Assembly (NCBI GenBank): GCA_036897445.1
Contig: JAYMTL010000148.1
Coordinates: 1 to 47,465, forward strand
DNA: 47,465 nucleotides
Reading direction: 5' to 3'
DNA from: Pelargonium tetragonum
Taxonomy: Eukaryota > Streptophyta > Magnoliopsida > Geraniales > Geraniaceae
The position numbers and the translations under genes are program-made. Every line of letters begins with the position of its first letter. The first letter of the stretch is position 1. Below are positions 1 through 11,301 of this stretch, piece by piece. Under the pieces are notes generated by a model. The model was not told where the DNA came from. It made no database searches and saw nothing but the letters and a program-made list of their open reading frames with translations.

Positions 1-540
1 TCCTGCCAAGCATTTCTTTGTACACGAACTTATGCAATTCACCCATATTCAAGTCTTAATTATAAGTTACTTTTCAATTCAAAAAAATGGATTACAAGTT
101 AGAAGTTAAAAATTTTTTATTATCAACCATTTATTGAGAAAGTCCTATTATACCTTTTTTATCCTAGTACAGTAAAAGCTAGCATAGAAATTCAACTACA
201 CTTATTTTACTTACCCTACTAACTGCTAAGAAATCCCTTAAACTGAAAATTTCAATAAGTTTTCCTAAAAGTAATAGAAAGTACCCCTATACGAACTTCT
301 AAGCAGGGAATTACTGGGGGATCTCCGTCCTATACGAAGTAATATGTGATTTCTAGATCTGCTAATATCTTTTTGTTGGACTCTGAGCTTTAGTATTTTT
401 TCCACCGGCTCGTTTTTAAATAACTATAAGTACTCACTCTAGAATGCTGCTTATAATATCCAACTTATCGATCAGCCCTAAAATACTTACTTAAAGAGGA
501 CTTGCAAGGAGACAAAAACAGGAAGGTAGTCTAGTACTTC
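1..540. other. gene-free spacer
   Basis: I see no gene. The 10-mer cctatacgaa occurs twice close together (286-295 and 329-338). Stops are dense in all six frames, and the composition is the same AT-rich background as most of the window. Confidence 0.7.
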
Positions 541-543
541 TAT

Positions 544-610
544 GGAGTCAAATTCGAACCTTTGCTTGCCTATATCAATAAGGGGTGCCCTGCCGCTTGA
601 CTATACTCCG
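544..610 (-). pseudogene. trnQ: trnQ-UUG relic (mitochondrial type tRNA-Gln)
   Basis: Read on the minus strand from 610, the sequence follows plant-type mitochondrial tRNA-Gln almost base for base to the T loop: GGAGTATAG, then CAAG.GG.A.GGCA for the D arm, an anticodon loop TATTGAT still carrying TTG, and GGCAAGCAAAGGTTCGAAT for the variable region and T loop. The piece is 67 nt instead of about 72, because several bases of the 3' T stem are gone. The anticodon stem has two mismatched pairs, position 33 is A instead of the invariant T, and the 3' end has lost its normal T-stem partner, although ACTCC still pairs with GGAGT. I therefore call it decayed, not functional. Plastid trnQ has a clearly different acceptor and T arm, so the source is mitochondrial. 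The identification comes from remembered family sequences, not a search. Confidence 0.7.
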
Positions 611-611
611 G

Positions 612-2749
612 GTAAATTTTAACAAAAAAAGAAAGAATGAAAGACTTTAAGGGACTCCTACAACCAGTTACCTTGACAATTAGGACGATAGCTTAATAAA
701 CATTTTTAAGCAAATACCCCTACGGGCAACGCATACTATCCTTTTTATAAACCATAAAAAGATCCTAATATAAAGTGGATTTTCTATGCTGAAATAGAAA
801 CCCGTGAAAAGGTTTAGGCTCCCAAGTCACTTAAATAATAAATATAGTGGCCGTAGGGAAGTTGTACTGTGAACAAGAATGCTTATTAAACGAAGTTAAT
901 TCGTATAGATAGAGCCTTCTAAAGATAAAGCATATAGTAAAAGCTGGGCAATTCCATTGTATAAAATTCTGTGGGCATTCTCCTCGACGAGGCAAATAAT
1001 AAAACCCGGTTTGTTAAATTGTTAAAAGCGGCTTTTGATGGGTATCCTAGAGGTACGTAGAATGCTTATTAGACGGAACTTCATTTTGGACAATTGAGTA
1101 TGGCAAAGGGTATAAAGAATTTAGTAGCCTAACTTTTAACTTAACAGATATTTCTAAAACTTTGTTGCATAACTGGAATAACTAAAAAAAGAGTCCCCTT
1201 TGTATCAAAACCCACCCACTACTCCAGCCTAAAAGCTAAACTTTCCAAAAGGAGGGGAGGAAGAACCCAAACGAGCGCCTTATACTTATTTATGCTTTGA
1301 CTTAATCCTGATAAGCGGTAATAGTCTATATAAAGGTAACCGGAGTTTAGTTAATTAGGTTAGGTAAGAATGATTTCCTTACTTCTAGAAAGAGGGGCAG
1401 GGGTTAGGAACTTTTGATAAAAGGAACGAGTAAGTCCTTTTTATAAGTTAAACCCTTTGTAGAGTAGTAGAGCCTAGCATTTTGATTTTGCCGCAATCCA
1501 CTTAAAAAGTACTTCATCTACCAAGCAGGAACTCGTTTTTAAGAGATTCTTAGGGAATCCTACATCTTTTGAGTAGTGAAACACGGGATTTTACGCAGAG
1601 CAGGTACTTTTGGCTTTCTTTCTTTATACTTGTCTTTTTGTATTTGTTACGTATGTTCATTTCCTTGGTTTAGGAATTTCCAACTAGGATTGGTTGTTAT
1701 TAAATGAGGGATCCTTATTTGCAATTCAAAGGGTGTCGTTTAATCAAGTACTTTTTTGTAATCTATACTGTCTTTTCTTTTTCTTGATTAGGGTTCGTAC
1801 ATAGTAGTGGGCGCTTCTTGCTCTGAGATTCCTTTTTTTTTGATTAAGAGTAATTCGAATTTAAAATACTTGTCGCTTTGAGTTATAGTGAAGGTAGCAG
1901 CTCCGGTAATAGAATCAAGTTGAGTATGGCCAGGGGTTTTGTTAATGCTGCTTGTTATATGTATACTACCGAACTGCCGAAACCTTTTTAGCTCCAAGTT
2001 TTTTGATATGCAAGGCGGCGTACCCATTCTCAGATAAGGTCTATATTAATTACAAAGGGACAAGCAACTCCACAGCTACATAATGATAAGTTTAGACGCT
2101 CCTGTTAGTACTAAATTCCTGTAAAAACAATGAAATAAAGAAAAGTCTACATCAGGTAAAGCTCAGATCGATAAAGTCCTAAATAAGGGTGTTAATATAG
2201 CTGTATTTAGGATAATAAAGAGGAGAAACCTAATAACTGGTTCTTAAAATTCCTTCTTCATGTGTATAGGTACGTAAGAAATTCTTTATATGTAATGAAT
2301 ATTATACTTTACACTCCTTTTTTGCTACCTTGGTGTTTGGAAACTTGATCTCGTAGGAACCTTCAAGCATTAACTTGTTTAAAGCATAATACTAAATCGA
2401 GGAGATCTTGCAATCCCTATAGTTTGCAAGGCTTTTTAATTTCCTTTTTTTAGTGAGGAAGACAAAACCCAGATATAGTACGGCAGATCAAACGCCTAGT
2501 CTAATGGAACTGTTTAGATAAATTTTCCTGAAATAAAGATAAAGGCAAGGTTTATCTTGTTGCTTCGTAACATAAGAGAGATAACTAACTTACACGGATT
2601 TCATTTAAGATAAATCCTTTTTGGATCTGAATTTCATCCTTAATTTTAAGTGTATATTAAGTAGTCTGTTAATTAGTATTTGCGGAAGAGGTTTTATTCC
2701 CAATCTTTAAATTTCTTTCTCAATTAGTTAGGTGCTAAAAGACTTCTAA
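612..2749. other. gene-free spacer with small repeats
   Basis: No gene is recognised. An imperfect direct repeat lies at 877-898 and 1059-1080 (agaatgcttatta, then four transition differences). A small hairpin AAAAGC/GCTTTT lies at 1024-1036. GC words occur at 651 (gggactcct), 1191, 1552 and 1706. A 79-codon minus-strand open frame (1788-2027) has no recognisable family and is within chance length. The sequence cataagaga at 2571-2579 fits the plant mitochondrial promoter core but is expected by chance. Confidence 0.65.
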
Positions 2750-3420
2750 TTCTTGACTTACATACAGGGAACCTGTAGCTGCTAGAATCTCTATGACTAG
2801 CTTACTCTTCGTCTTCATGATAATACTTCTTAGCTAAACTCTTACTCTTATAATCTGTTCTAGGAACCTTTTTGAAGCCCGGACTCTTGGTATGGCTATT
2901 ACCCTGTCTGCACATCTTCTAGCTTATACTTTTTATCTATAGTAACCCTGTAGTTCTTATAGTTAGGATATGGATATTTAGTCTTACTCTATTTATTTTG
3001 TTGTTATAGTATTCTATATTACTGTAGTTATAGTAGTCTTAGGTATATTAGATAAGATTAGATAGTATACTGGTAGGGAAGGCCTGTATTCTCTCTTAGA
3101 AGGCAAGAAAACCGGGTAACTTTAAGGAAGTCTTATTAAAAAAAAGTCATTTAAGTTCTTATGAATAACTACGAAAATTTTATACAGGAAATCTTGACTC
3201 AAGCGGGGCTTTGAAATATAAGCATCGACTTCTTGACTTTTTTATGAGTACTCTTAATCTAAAGACTTTTGGAGCTAGACCTTTACTATTCTGTATCTTA
3301 CAGACTGTACTCTGTATCTTGGCAATACTCCTACCCTAGCTTTAGCCTCTCAGTTTTATAGACTTATTTTATCCTGTATTCTTAATCAATTTTATGAAAC
3401 CGACTCTCCCTGTAAACACT
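2750..3420 (-). other. lysine/tyrosine-rich protein-like island, unidentified
   Basis: The plus strand is pyrimidine-rich here, so the minus strand reads as runs of AAG, AAA, TAT and AAC codons. Several short frames of 30-50 codons overlap on the minus strand. One contains DYKSKSLAKKYYHEDEE and another contains VTIDKKYKLEDVQTG. This composition differs from flanking spacer and looks like eroded coding sequence of an unknown gene. I recognise no domain and cannot assign a family. A similar bias recurs at 7430-8060, 40190-41095 and (on the plus strand) 27720-27960. Pure compositional bias, without any former gene, is the main alternative. Confidence 0.3.
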
Positions 3421-3546
3421 TAAAGGGAACCCGGTATAGAATATAGAAAGTGACTTGTGAATTGAATTAAGGTATTATACCTAGAAAATGACAAAAATCG
3501 CAGTAGACAGGGGCTCGGATGCCACGAGTCAAGCAAGATATTCAAA

Positions 3547-3601
3547 AGGGAATTGCCCTAGATCTATTTTCATATTCTGGGATAGTCTCGGGCAATTTCT
3601 T
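3547..3601. repeat. long imperfect stem-loop
   Basis: The arm at 3551-3567 pairs with the arm at 3582-3597: 8 bp, one mismatch, 3 bp, one bulged T, 4 bp. It extends outward by four more pairs, two of them G-T, to 3547/3601. The loop is 14 nt (3568-3581). The outer arm contains the window's typical GC word (gggaattgccc). It could be a processing or stability signal in RNA, or one of the small inverted repeats this genome accumulates. It has no gene neighbour that would make it a terminator. Confidence 0.6.
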
Positions 3602-3609
3602 CTTAGAGA

Positions 3610-6600
3610 TCAGAATAGGGTTTGGAAGTTCGTTAAGGGAATCTTTAAGTGTCACTGAATAGGGGGACTCATATAAGATAAAAGAACCTACTTAGTTTTT
3701 TAGTTAGCTAATTACCAGAGAGGCAAAACTCTGCTAAAGGAAATTTTGTAGCGCAGGAGACCGAGAGCACTAGAATATAAAGTCGCTATAGATGCCTGAA
3801 AGAATAAGTATATAGAGTAAGGAAAAACCCTAGTAAATACGGACCCTGGGAAGCCCCCTATTTCATTAAAAGCTTTTTAGTACGAGAGCAGTACTTTCCT
3901 AAAAAGGACTAAGCTTTTGGGTTTTTTAGTAGTGTTAATGACGCGAGCTACTGCCAATTCTAATTTGACTTACCTAAACCTAAAGGAATACCTACAAGAA
4001 AAATGATAGCCTAGCACTTATGTCGATTGAAGAAAAAGTATACATAACAGAGGCTCCTTGATAACTTATTCCTACCTTTAAATAAACAGGGAAAGGCTTC
4101 GTATTAAATTAATATGAATACTTTTAAAAACCTTCCTTATACTCGTTAAGTACTAACTTATTCCTAAAGGGAATTTCATAAACTTAGACGTGTAAAAAAC
4201 CTCTTTTTAGAAACGGACTTCTTTTAAAAAGCTTGTTAGCAAGGTGATTTGGGATTGATTGTTACTAGTCAGGATATTTGAGCTCTAGTCTTCCAATGCG
4301 AGGAGAAAGACACAACTAGGTTTTTTATAATAAAGTAGTGTTCAAAGTGTCCTCCTCAGTACCGGGTAATGCTATATTAACATTATTAAAGTTTGATCTT
4401 GCATATATTTTAAAATGTTTTTCCTTACTCGTATACTACATGATTCCAAATTTGTTTGACCCTGTTGTACAATGTTTCAAAAAGAGCTTGAGATTGATGG
4501 CAAAAACTCCCACACAAGGAACTAGATATTATACGTAATCCCAGAAACCGGCTAGTTTAACAAAAAGGAGTCCTCTTTGGAGAAAAGTCAGTCTGTTTAG
4601 CTTTAGAAAGAGTTTAATAGATATAAAACTTGCGCTGTTATTTTAAGTTTAATTACATTATGCAGCAGCATTTTTATTGTTATAGCTTTCCTTAATATGA
4701 AATAGGGATCCGCACTAAAAGTAAGAAATGTTCGGCTAGTAAACCTGCTATAGAGAAGATTATACTAAGGATTTCCTTTAGCCAGGGGTGTCCTGAACTG
4801 AATAGGAGAAAAACTACTGCTTGAGTAAAGAGTCTCACTTAACTTCACATTAAAAGCACTGTTAGGATATATCTACTTAACATTTGTTTGGACTGCTTTA
4901 GGCATACCTCTAAGATGTGGCATGAAAAATGCGAATTTGAATTGCCTGGTACTGGGGAACTCCTGACTTAAGCATTAAGAGACTTCTGAGAAGGAGAATT
5001 CCTCGCTAGGCTTATTAATTAAGAATTACTACAAACGATTTTCTTTATAGCGTCAAAGGAATAACAAAAAAAGAATTTCAAAAAGATAAAGGGCAGATAA
5101 GAAAATTCTAAGGCCTTTTAAATGCATTCTATCGAGAGTTAGCATGCCCTCCTTGATGGGTTTTTTTCATCAGCTGATTATAAACCTGGTTTTATGTTGT
5201 TTCAATTTAAGTTTGCAAGGTATACATTACTTAACTTAAAAAGCCTCTCTATAAGAATAAGAAACCCCTTTATGAGTGGATCCTTACTAAAGAATACTTA
5301 TCCCCTCTCTTGTAGATTCCTGGACTTAAGCCCCTATATACAACGAAGAACTAGACTATATATGGGATGGGGCATTCAATTCCCTCCCGGGTAGGCGATA
5401 CTCTTGAGTCAATGCAGTCTCTTAAGATTGGTATATCGAGAGTCCTTTGGAGATAACCCTAGGTAATAAAAGCCCTTGTTAAAAGAATTATCTAAAAGCA
5501 ACAGGAGCCCCCTATTTCTTTTCGTAACCTGTTATAGGAAAAGTAATTCGTTAGTTAGTTAAAGGAAAGCCGCCTAGATTTCGGGAATTTGCACACTCTC
5601 TACAACAAGGCTTTTGCCTTTGTTGACAGGTTTCTTTGAACTTAGTTAATAGGGAGAATTTGGGTACGCCCTCTACTATACTAAAAGTTTCTTAAATAGA
5701 TTAAGTTATCAGCGAGTTCGGATTTAGGGGTTTATGTTGTCAAAGTGCCTCTAGTTTCTCCTATTAATGAGTATGTAATCACCTAATCTTAGTGTAGGGC
5801 CATAATGAATCTAATTTACCTATTATTTCGAGCCCTCCCGAGTATTTATTTTACAAGCTTCCCTTAGGTATAACCTACTTTTTATTCCACAATTAATAAA
5901 TTTTGTAGTAGTACTTCCTTAAAAAAGGAACCTTATTTGTATTATCTTAGTATCTGAACTCTTGAACAAAATTCTTTTTTTATAGTAAAAACTGAAGCAA
6001 ATTCCAAAAAAGTACAGTAAAAGCTCCCGTAAAAACAAATCGGCAAGAGTGTTAAAATCCTGAAACTGAAACGTATAAAAAAGCATACGCAGGGATATAG
6101 GAAATCACTTTATAGCTCACGTGGATGCCCATAGAATACGTTTTTGGCTAAAAAACCTTCCTAGCTTGACTCTGTATCCCGACGCTTTCCCTAGAGCTAT
6201 ACCTGTACTTGGATTCTCTATCTTAGAGTTTTTATTTAGTAGGAAGAGCGAAAGTACAACACAAATTCATATTAATTTAAAGAGCTCCTATGGTTGGAAG
6301 GAAATTACTAATGTTTATAAGGAGACCTGGCTCTCAAGAGTGGGATGATTTCTTGGTTTCGGATACTTATTAAGTAAAGAAAAGGTATAACAAAGTCTAA
6401 AAAGGCAGCCACAAGACCTTTTTTCTAAACTAAAAAAGAAAGGCTTAAAAAGAGAGGTTTCCTTAGCTTAAGCTTAAATTAAAACGAGATCTTGCTAATG
6501 AAATGTAAAACCTAAGATATATCTGCTATCTTATAAGAATTTTTCCTCAAAAGACATAGAAATTTACAAGGATTGTAGTTTAGCAAGAAACCCCATTGCG

Positions 6601-7429
6601 AAGTTCTGAGTAAAAAACCCTCCAGTGCATAGAGATTGTGTGCATTGCTAAAAATTACCAGAGAAGACAGCGGGAGGTATCTCCATCTTTAATAAAAGCC
6701 CCCTCAGGTGTTCGTAGGTATGGTTAAAAAAGAGTTCTTGTTAACTAAATCCTCACAAAACTTTAACACAATATCTAAGCTGCTGAGTTGAATTTTGCGT
6801 AGCTAAAGTAATAAGAGGACTTTGTTAAAAAAAGACTAATAAGCAGGAATCCCAAGAAATTGAAAAGGGAAAGAAAGTAGTATAGTAAGGCCCCAAGTCT
6901 TCCCCATCTCTTATTATTTCTAATATCTTTCCTAAGAAAGTTGCTCTCGCGTAATAATCAACTATTTACCAAGCCCTTCTATTCCAGCAATTTTGACTAT
7001 TTAATAAAAATGCAGCCTCTTTACTTAGTACTTTCTTTCCCTTTTCAATTCTTAAGATAAAAAGTTTCCGGAACAGGGTCGAGTCGGGATATACTATATA
7101 TCTACAGTATGGGATATAGACTTCTACTACTTACGGGTCCTCTTTACAACCATAGAATTGCTTTTCTCTTAGCTTAGTTTTTTATAATTTGTAATAGAAA
7201 CTTCCTATATCTCCTTAAAAAATAGAAAAACTCTTTCCCTAAGCCTTTCAGCCTATATATACCCTTGTATAAGGTGCCCCTTTTTCTAGATTTTCTATTG
7301 TAGTAGATTGCCTTTAAAAACTTAGAAATTTCTCGAGATTCCTAAGACTCTTTAACAACTGGGCTCTACTCTTTATCTGAACGGATTGCTCTGGCCTTAG
7401 TAAGACTCTCTCACCTTTTAATTCATAAT
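3610..7429. other. gene-free spacer
   Basis: Three plus-strand open frames of 66, 66 and 75 codons (4338-4538, 5194-5394, 6121-6348) resemble no family I know and are of chance length. One compact stem-loop is listed separately (5603-5625). GC words are frequent, for example at 4562 (aaggagtcct), 4954 (ggggaactcct) and 5503. No RNA gene is recognised. Confidence 0.6.
5603..5625. repeat. stem-loop
   Basis: CAACAAGGC (5603-5611) pairs with GCC-T-TTGTTG (5616-5625) across a TTTT loop, giving nine pairs with one bulged T. No gene ends nearby, so calling it a terminator would be unsupported. Confidence 0.5.
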
Positions 7430-8060
7430 TCGGAACCTACAAACCAAGGAACATACTAAAGTTATACTAAAATAGAACACAGAAACACAAATAAGAAATC
7501 TCCTTACTACTACGAATCAATTAGAACTCTTTCTTATTTAGAGAACTACTAACTTCTATAATATAACCTACTTGTTACTCTGCATAGTTCCTTTCTGTAG
7601 CTGAGTTTTATTTGCTTCAATAGCTTTGTTCTTAATCTTCATAACTTTCTTCGGAGAAGACCTTTACCTTTACAAGTCTCTCTAGCAAAGCTCTTCTTAT
7701 GAGCTATTTTACCTCTACTTGTAAGGCATAAAACCCTTTATCCCCTGTCTTAGTCTTGTTCTTACAGCCTGTCAAGGAAATTCTCTATCATACCTAGAAC
7801 TTTAACCAGAGCCCGGAGCCTTACATGTCCTTGTAGCTACTCGGGGCCTCCTCTTGATAATAACTACAAAATAGAGCTAGACTTTTCTTATTGATTTTCA
7901 TGTTGGAAGTATTGGGAAGTTTTTTTTGTATCTCTTGTTTATTGGAGAGTGATCTATAAAAATTGTAAAAGAGTGATAGGTTAATCGGGATATTCCTATT
8001 GTGTATTACTTGTTCTACTATAGAGAGGATAGAAACCTTTTAGAGTATAGTTATGAGTAA
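7430..8060 (-). other. lysine-rich protein-like island, unidentified
   Basis: A pyrimidine-rich plus strand (7490-7850) gives a minus strand with frames such as KIAHKKSFARETCKGKG and, from an ATG, KIKNKAIEANKTQLQKG. It is followed by a G/T-rich stretch (7890-8060). The order, pyrimidine-rich then G/T-rich on the plus strand, is the same as in the island at 2750-3420. I recognise no domain. It may be eroded coding DNA of the same origin as the other islands, or simple compositional bias. Confidence 0.3.
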
Positions 8061-10247
8061 TGATTTAGACCCTTGCTTTAGAGTATCCAGGTGGGAATAT
8101 AAGTAAAAAAGATAATATCGTGGGAAAGATTTTAACAAAGAATAAGGGAAAAATCTCTTACTGCCTCTGTAGCTAATCTCCGGGATCAGAATTCAAAAGC
8201 ATTTGAAATATTGACGTTAAAAGCTTCATAAAGGGTAGCTATAAAGAAAGTCAAGGTATTTCGTTCCTTGAACAAATGCGTCTTAAAACGAGGGATCTGT
8301 TTACTATATCCTAAAACCCTTTCAAAAGCGGTGGAATTGAGGTCCTTAGAGGAGCTTTATAGTCCTAGATACTTTAAGTTGAAGCACCTGTGTAGTTATA
8401 GTTTAGGAGTTGCTTTTCCTATCTTTCTAGAGGAGAGTTTCTTTGGTCTTAAAAGCTCTTATTACTCTATAAAAGACTCCTCCTCGTTAGAAACCCGACG
8501 TTAAATATTACAGATCGCTAACTTAGCTTTTCAATTCCTTCTCCTTTACCTTAAACTGGTTAATAAACATCACTTTTATACTCTAATTGTCATTACCGTA
8601 AAAGAATCACTCTGGTTTTCATTTCCCTGCTGCCTTGCTTGAAAATCCCCACTAACAATCCCAAAAATAGTACTCGCTTACTAAGTTTAAACGCCCAGAA
8701 GAGAAGAAACTGGCTACACTTCTTTAGTCTTTAACCGTTCCTTTGTGCTCCAAGAATGGAAAACTCTAACTTGACCCTTTACTATGAACCTCCCGAGAAT
8801 TAGACTTTCAATTTCCTGTCTGTAAGAATAACCGGGGTTTAAAACCCGCTTATTAGACTCTAGCCCTGACAAAGAGCTTAGGGGCACCCCTAAATTACCA
8901 ATCTCTCCTATTTACTAGACCAACCCCTTGCTCCAGAGATTGAAAATTAAAGCATATTCTTTAAATCTAAACAGCTGTAGAAATCCTGTTAGAATTCCAA
9001 CAAAGTTATTATACCCTGTACTAGTTCATGTGCTTGCATCGGTCCCTAAGCGGAAAGGCTAGTAAATTCTGTATTAAAAAGAATAAGGGCATAACCTAAC
9101 TTGAGAACTAAGATCAAAAGAAGTTCAGTTCCCTTTTTTGGAAGGTAAAGTCAAGGGGATTCGTTCGTAATTTCCCAACTTAGTCGTGTTAACAATGGAT
9201 CAAGCGCGAGTCTAGTAAATTGATTAGGGAATACTGTAGAAAGTCTATAAAGCTAAGGTTAAAGAGGTCTTACAGGGAGAGTAAGGCTTTCTTCTATTTC
9301 TTAAGAAATTTTTTTAGTTTTAGAAAGGTATGACGGTTTAGATGGTAGGTGTAGGCACAAGCTGCAGAATAGTAAAGGTTTACAGAACAGAATAAGAAAG
9401 GTCTAGTTGCTTGCTAGGTTGTAAGAATTCAGCTTTCAACTTAATATAGAGCTGAGTCTAGGTTTTACAAGCCCAAGGGTAATTGCCAGGCCTAGAAAGA
9501 AAAGTGAATAATAAATATACTGTTTCCAACCGAGTAGAAGTAGGGGGAGTTTGTCTACTTGCATTCTGTGTTCTCTCTTAAAGAGCTATCTATAATAGAA
9601 AAACCCCTTAGAGAAGTTCATTAGCAGATAGCTTTGTTTCCTAAGTAGGTAAATTAGGAAAGGTTTTGGGTCTTATAAATAAAGTAGAGTCTAAAGGGAA
9701 TCCTGCAGTCCCGTATACACTGGGGCGGTTAAAACAGAAACTGTTACGTTAGAGGCTTTTGCAGGTATTCACCGATCGAGAAAATTGTAAGTACTTTTGC
9801 TGAATAAGGGTGTTATAAACCAAGTAACTAAGAGGAGCAAAGCTCTTAGGTCTAATCCCTTTTTGTAGAAGCTGGAAGAGTTAACAGGCGAAATAAACAA
9901 TTAGATGTTTAAACTGTTGATCTTAAGTGATTCTTTCTGGGCTTAAAATATTAAGGGAATATAATAAGGTTTTCATAATCGGGATCTATTAGCAGCAGAA
10001 AAGTAAGCAATTTCTTTGTATCCCAATAAAAAAGCACTCCCCTAAGCCGAGCAAATAACTTCAATCTATATCACAAGTTCTCTTTTCAGGGAATCCCTGC
10101 CATATTAATTCTTCCGTAACGGGCTACTCTCTTGCTAATAGCCTTCATTTAGTATAAGCTTTTATTGGATAATTACATATATTCTTTTTTAAAGGCAGTG
10201 ACCGAAAAGTCTTAATGATATAACGCGGAATTCTATTCTAGAAAAAA
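8061..10247. other. gene-free spacer with palindromes
   Basis: A 78-codon frame (8268-8504, +) is unidentified. Palindromic GC words are clear: GGGTTT-a-AAACCC at 8834-8846 and TTAGGGG-ca-CCCCTAA at 8878-8893, both perfect in their arms. Nothing else is recognised. Confidence 0.6.
8878..8893. repeat. perfect short palindrome, GC word
   Basis: Seven-base arms TTAGGGG and CCCCTAA are separated by two bases. This is a clean example of the GGG..CCC small-palindrome family that recurs through the window. Confidence 0.6.
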
Positions 10248-10405
10248 AGACCTTATATTTTACTTTCAAGGATAAATAAGAAGGGTATTACTAAATAAAG
10301 CTTGTGCAGGGAACTCCTTATCCAAATTCAGTAGGATAGTAGTTTAAATAATAGGGAACTTCGGTTGGTAGAAGCACAATAAATTGGAAGTAAAATATAA
10401 GGTCT
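10248..10405. mobile_element. 158-bp MITE-like element with 18-bp terminal inverted repeats
   Basis: AGACCTTATATTTTACTT at 10248-10265 is the exact reverse complement of 10388-10405. Pairing continues inward with a G-T pair and three Watson-Crick pairs. The 122-nt interior has no open frame and holds one GC word (agggaactcctta, 10308-10320). The size and terminal repeats suit a miniature inverted-repeat element, but I see no convincing target-site duplication: the flanks are A-rich on both sides. A large stem-loop formed by recombination or inversion is the alternative. The match is long enough that chance is unlikely. The family is not recognised. Confidence 0.45.
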
Positions 10406-11268
10406 CAAAAGAAAAAGACGCAATTAGCGGCAATTAAGCATGTTATGAAATGAATAACTCTAAAATACAACGCGGGGCCTTTTAACCCGGATTTATTTAC
10501 AGGGAAAAAGACTATTAATGAGGATACCATCGGAATTTTCATCAGGACTCTGTCGATTAAGTATATGATTAGCTAATAATGACCATAAAACCGGGTATCT
10601 ATCTCGGATTAGATTATACCTCTTTAACGGATTTCCTGTTCTAACGCAATTTCTTGATCTGATATTTTGGTTAGATATTTCTCGTTTTTGCATAGCTACA
10701 CTATCTAACTAAAAAATTTCTAAAAAAAGTTTCTTTGTCTAAGTGATTCTAGTTTTTGGCAATTAGGACGAAGGGATCCCTTATATAGTTTTATTTACAG
10801 TTTCTGGAATAATGCGACCAAAACTTGGGAAGGGAATTCCATATCTTATCCGAATTCTGTTTACTTTAGAACCTTAAAGTATCTTACCTTGAGGGAGGTC
10901 TTGAGTCTCAATAAAAATTTCGAGTTTGTTGGTCTATACCCCGCAACCCTTTAGAATTGAAGGAAAGAAACCAGAAACCCTTGTAGAGATGTCACACATT
11001 TATATACATTGGAAGTTAGTAACACGGGGAATAAGATCTCTGATACAAAATAAAGTTAAAGTGCTGGAGCTCCTCATAAGAGTCTCTAAAGGTATGCGGG
11101 CAGTGTAAGAAGACCTAAAAAAAAATTCCCGGTCGAGCTATAATGATACAAGACTGCTTCTCTAATTTAACCAACCCTGCTTTGACTAATGCAAAAAAAT
11201 AGAGTGAGGAACGCTATATCTAAGAATGCTTTTTTGAAAGGACGAAATCTTTCTCTTTTATTTTCATT

Positions 11269-11301
11269 GAGCCGTATTGCTGAACATTTCCCTCACGGTG
11301 T
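11269..11301 (+). other. group II intron domain V-like motif (weak)
   Basis: GAGCCGTAT (11269-11277) matches the 5' strand of domain V, including the AGC triad. ACGGT (11295-11299) falls where the 3' strand should be, giving about 33 nt against the usual 34. The middle does not form the expected GNRA-capped helix, and the basal pairs are imperfect. I see no domain VI or exon nearby. At best it is a relic of a mitochondrial intron; it may be coincidence. Confidence 0.15.

Noticed and set aside
2571-2579. cataagaga, matching the plant mitochondrial promoter core CRTAAGAGA
   Set aside because: A degenerate 9-mer is expected about once in both strands by chance, and no gene lies downstream.
3886-3903. 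tagtacgagag, the sarcin-ricin loop word of large-subunit rRNA
   Set aside because: It sits inside a local hairpin (AGTAC-gagagca-GTACT) and no neighbouring LSU sequence follows.
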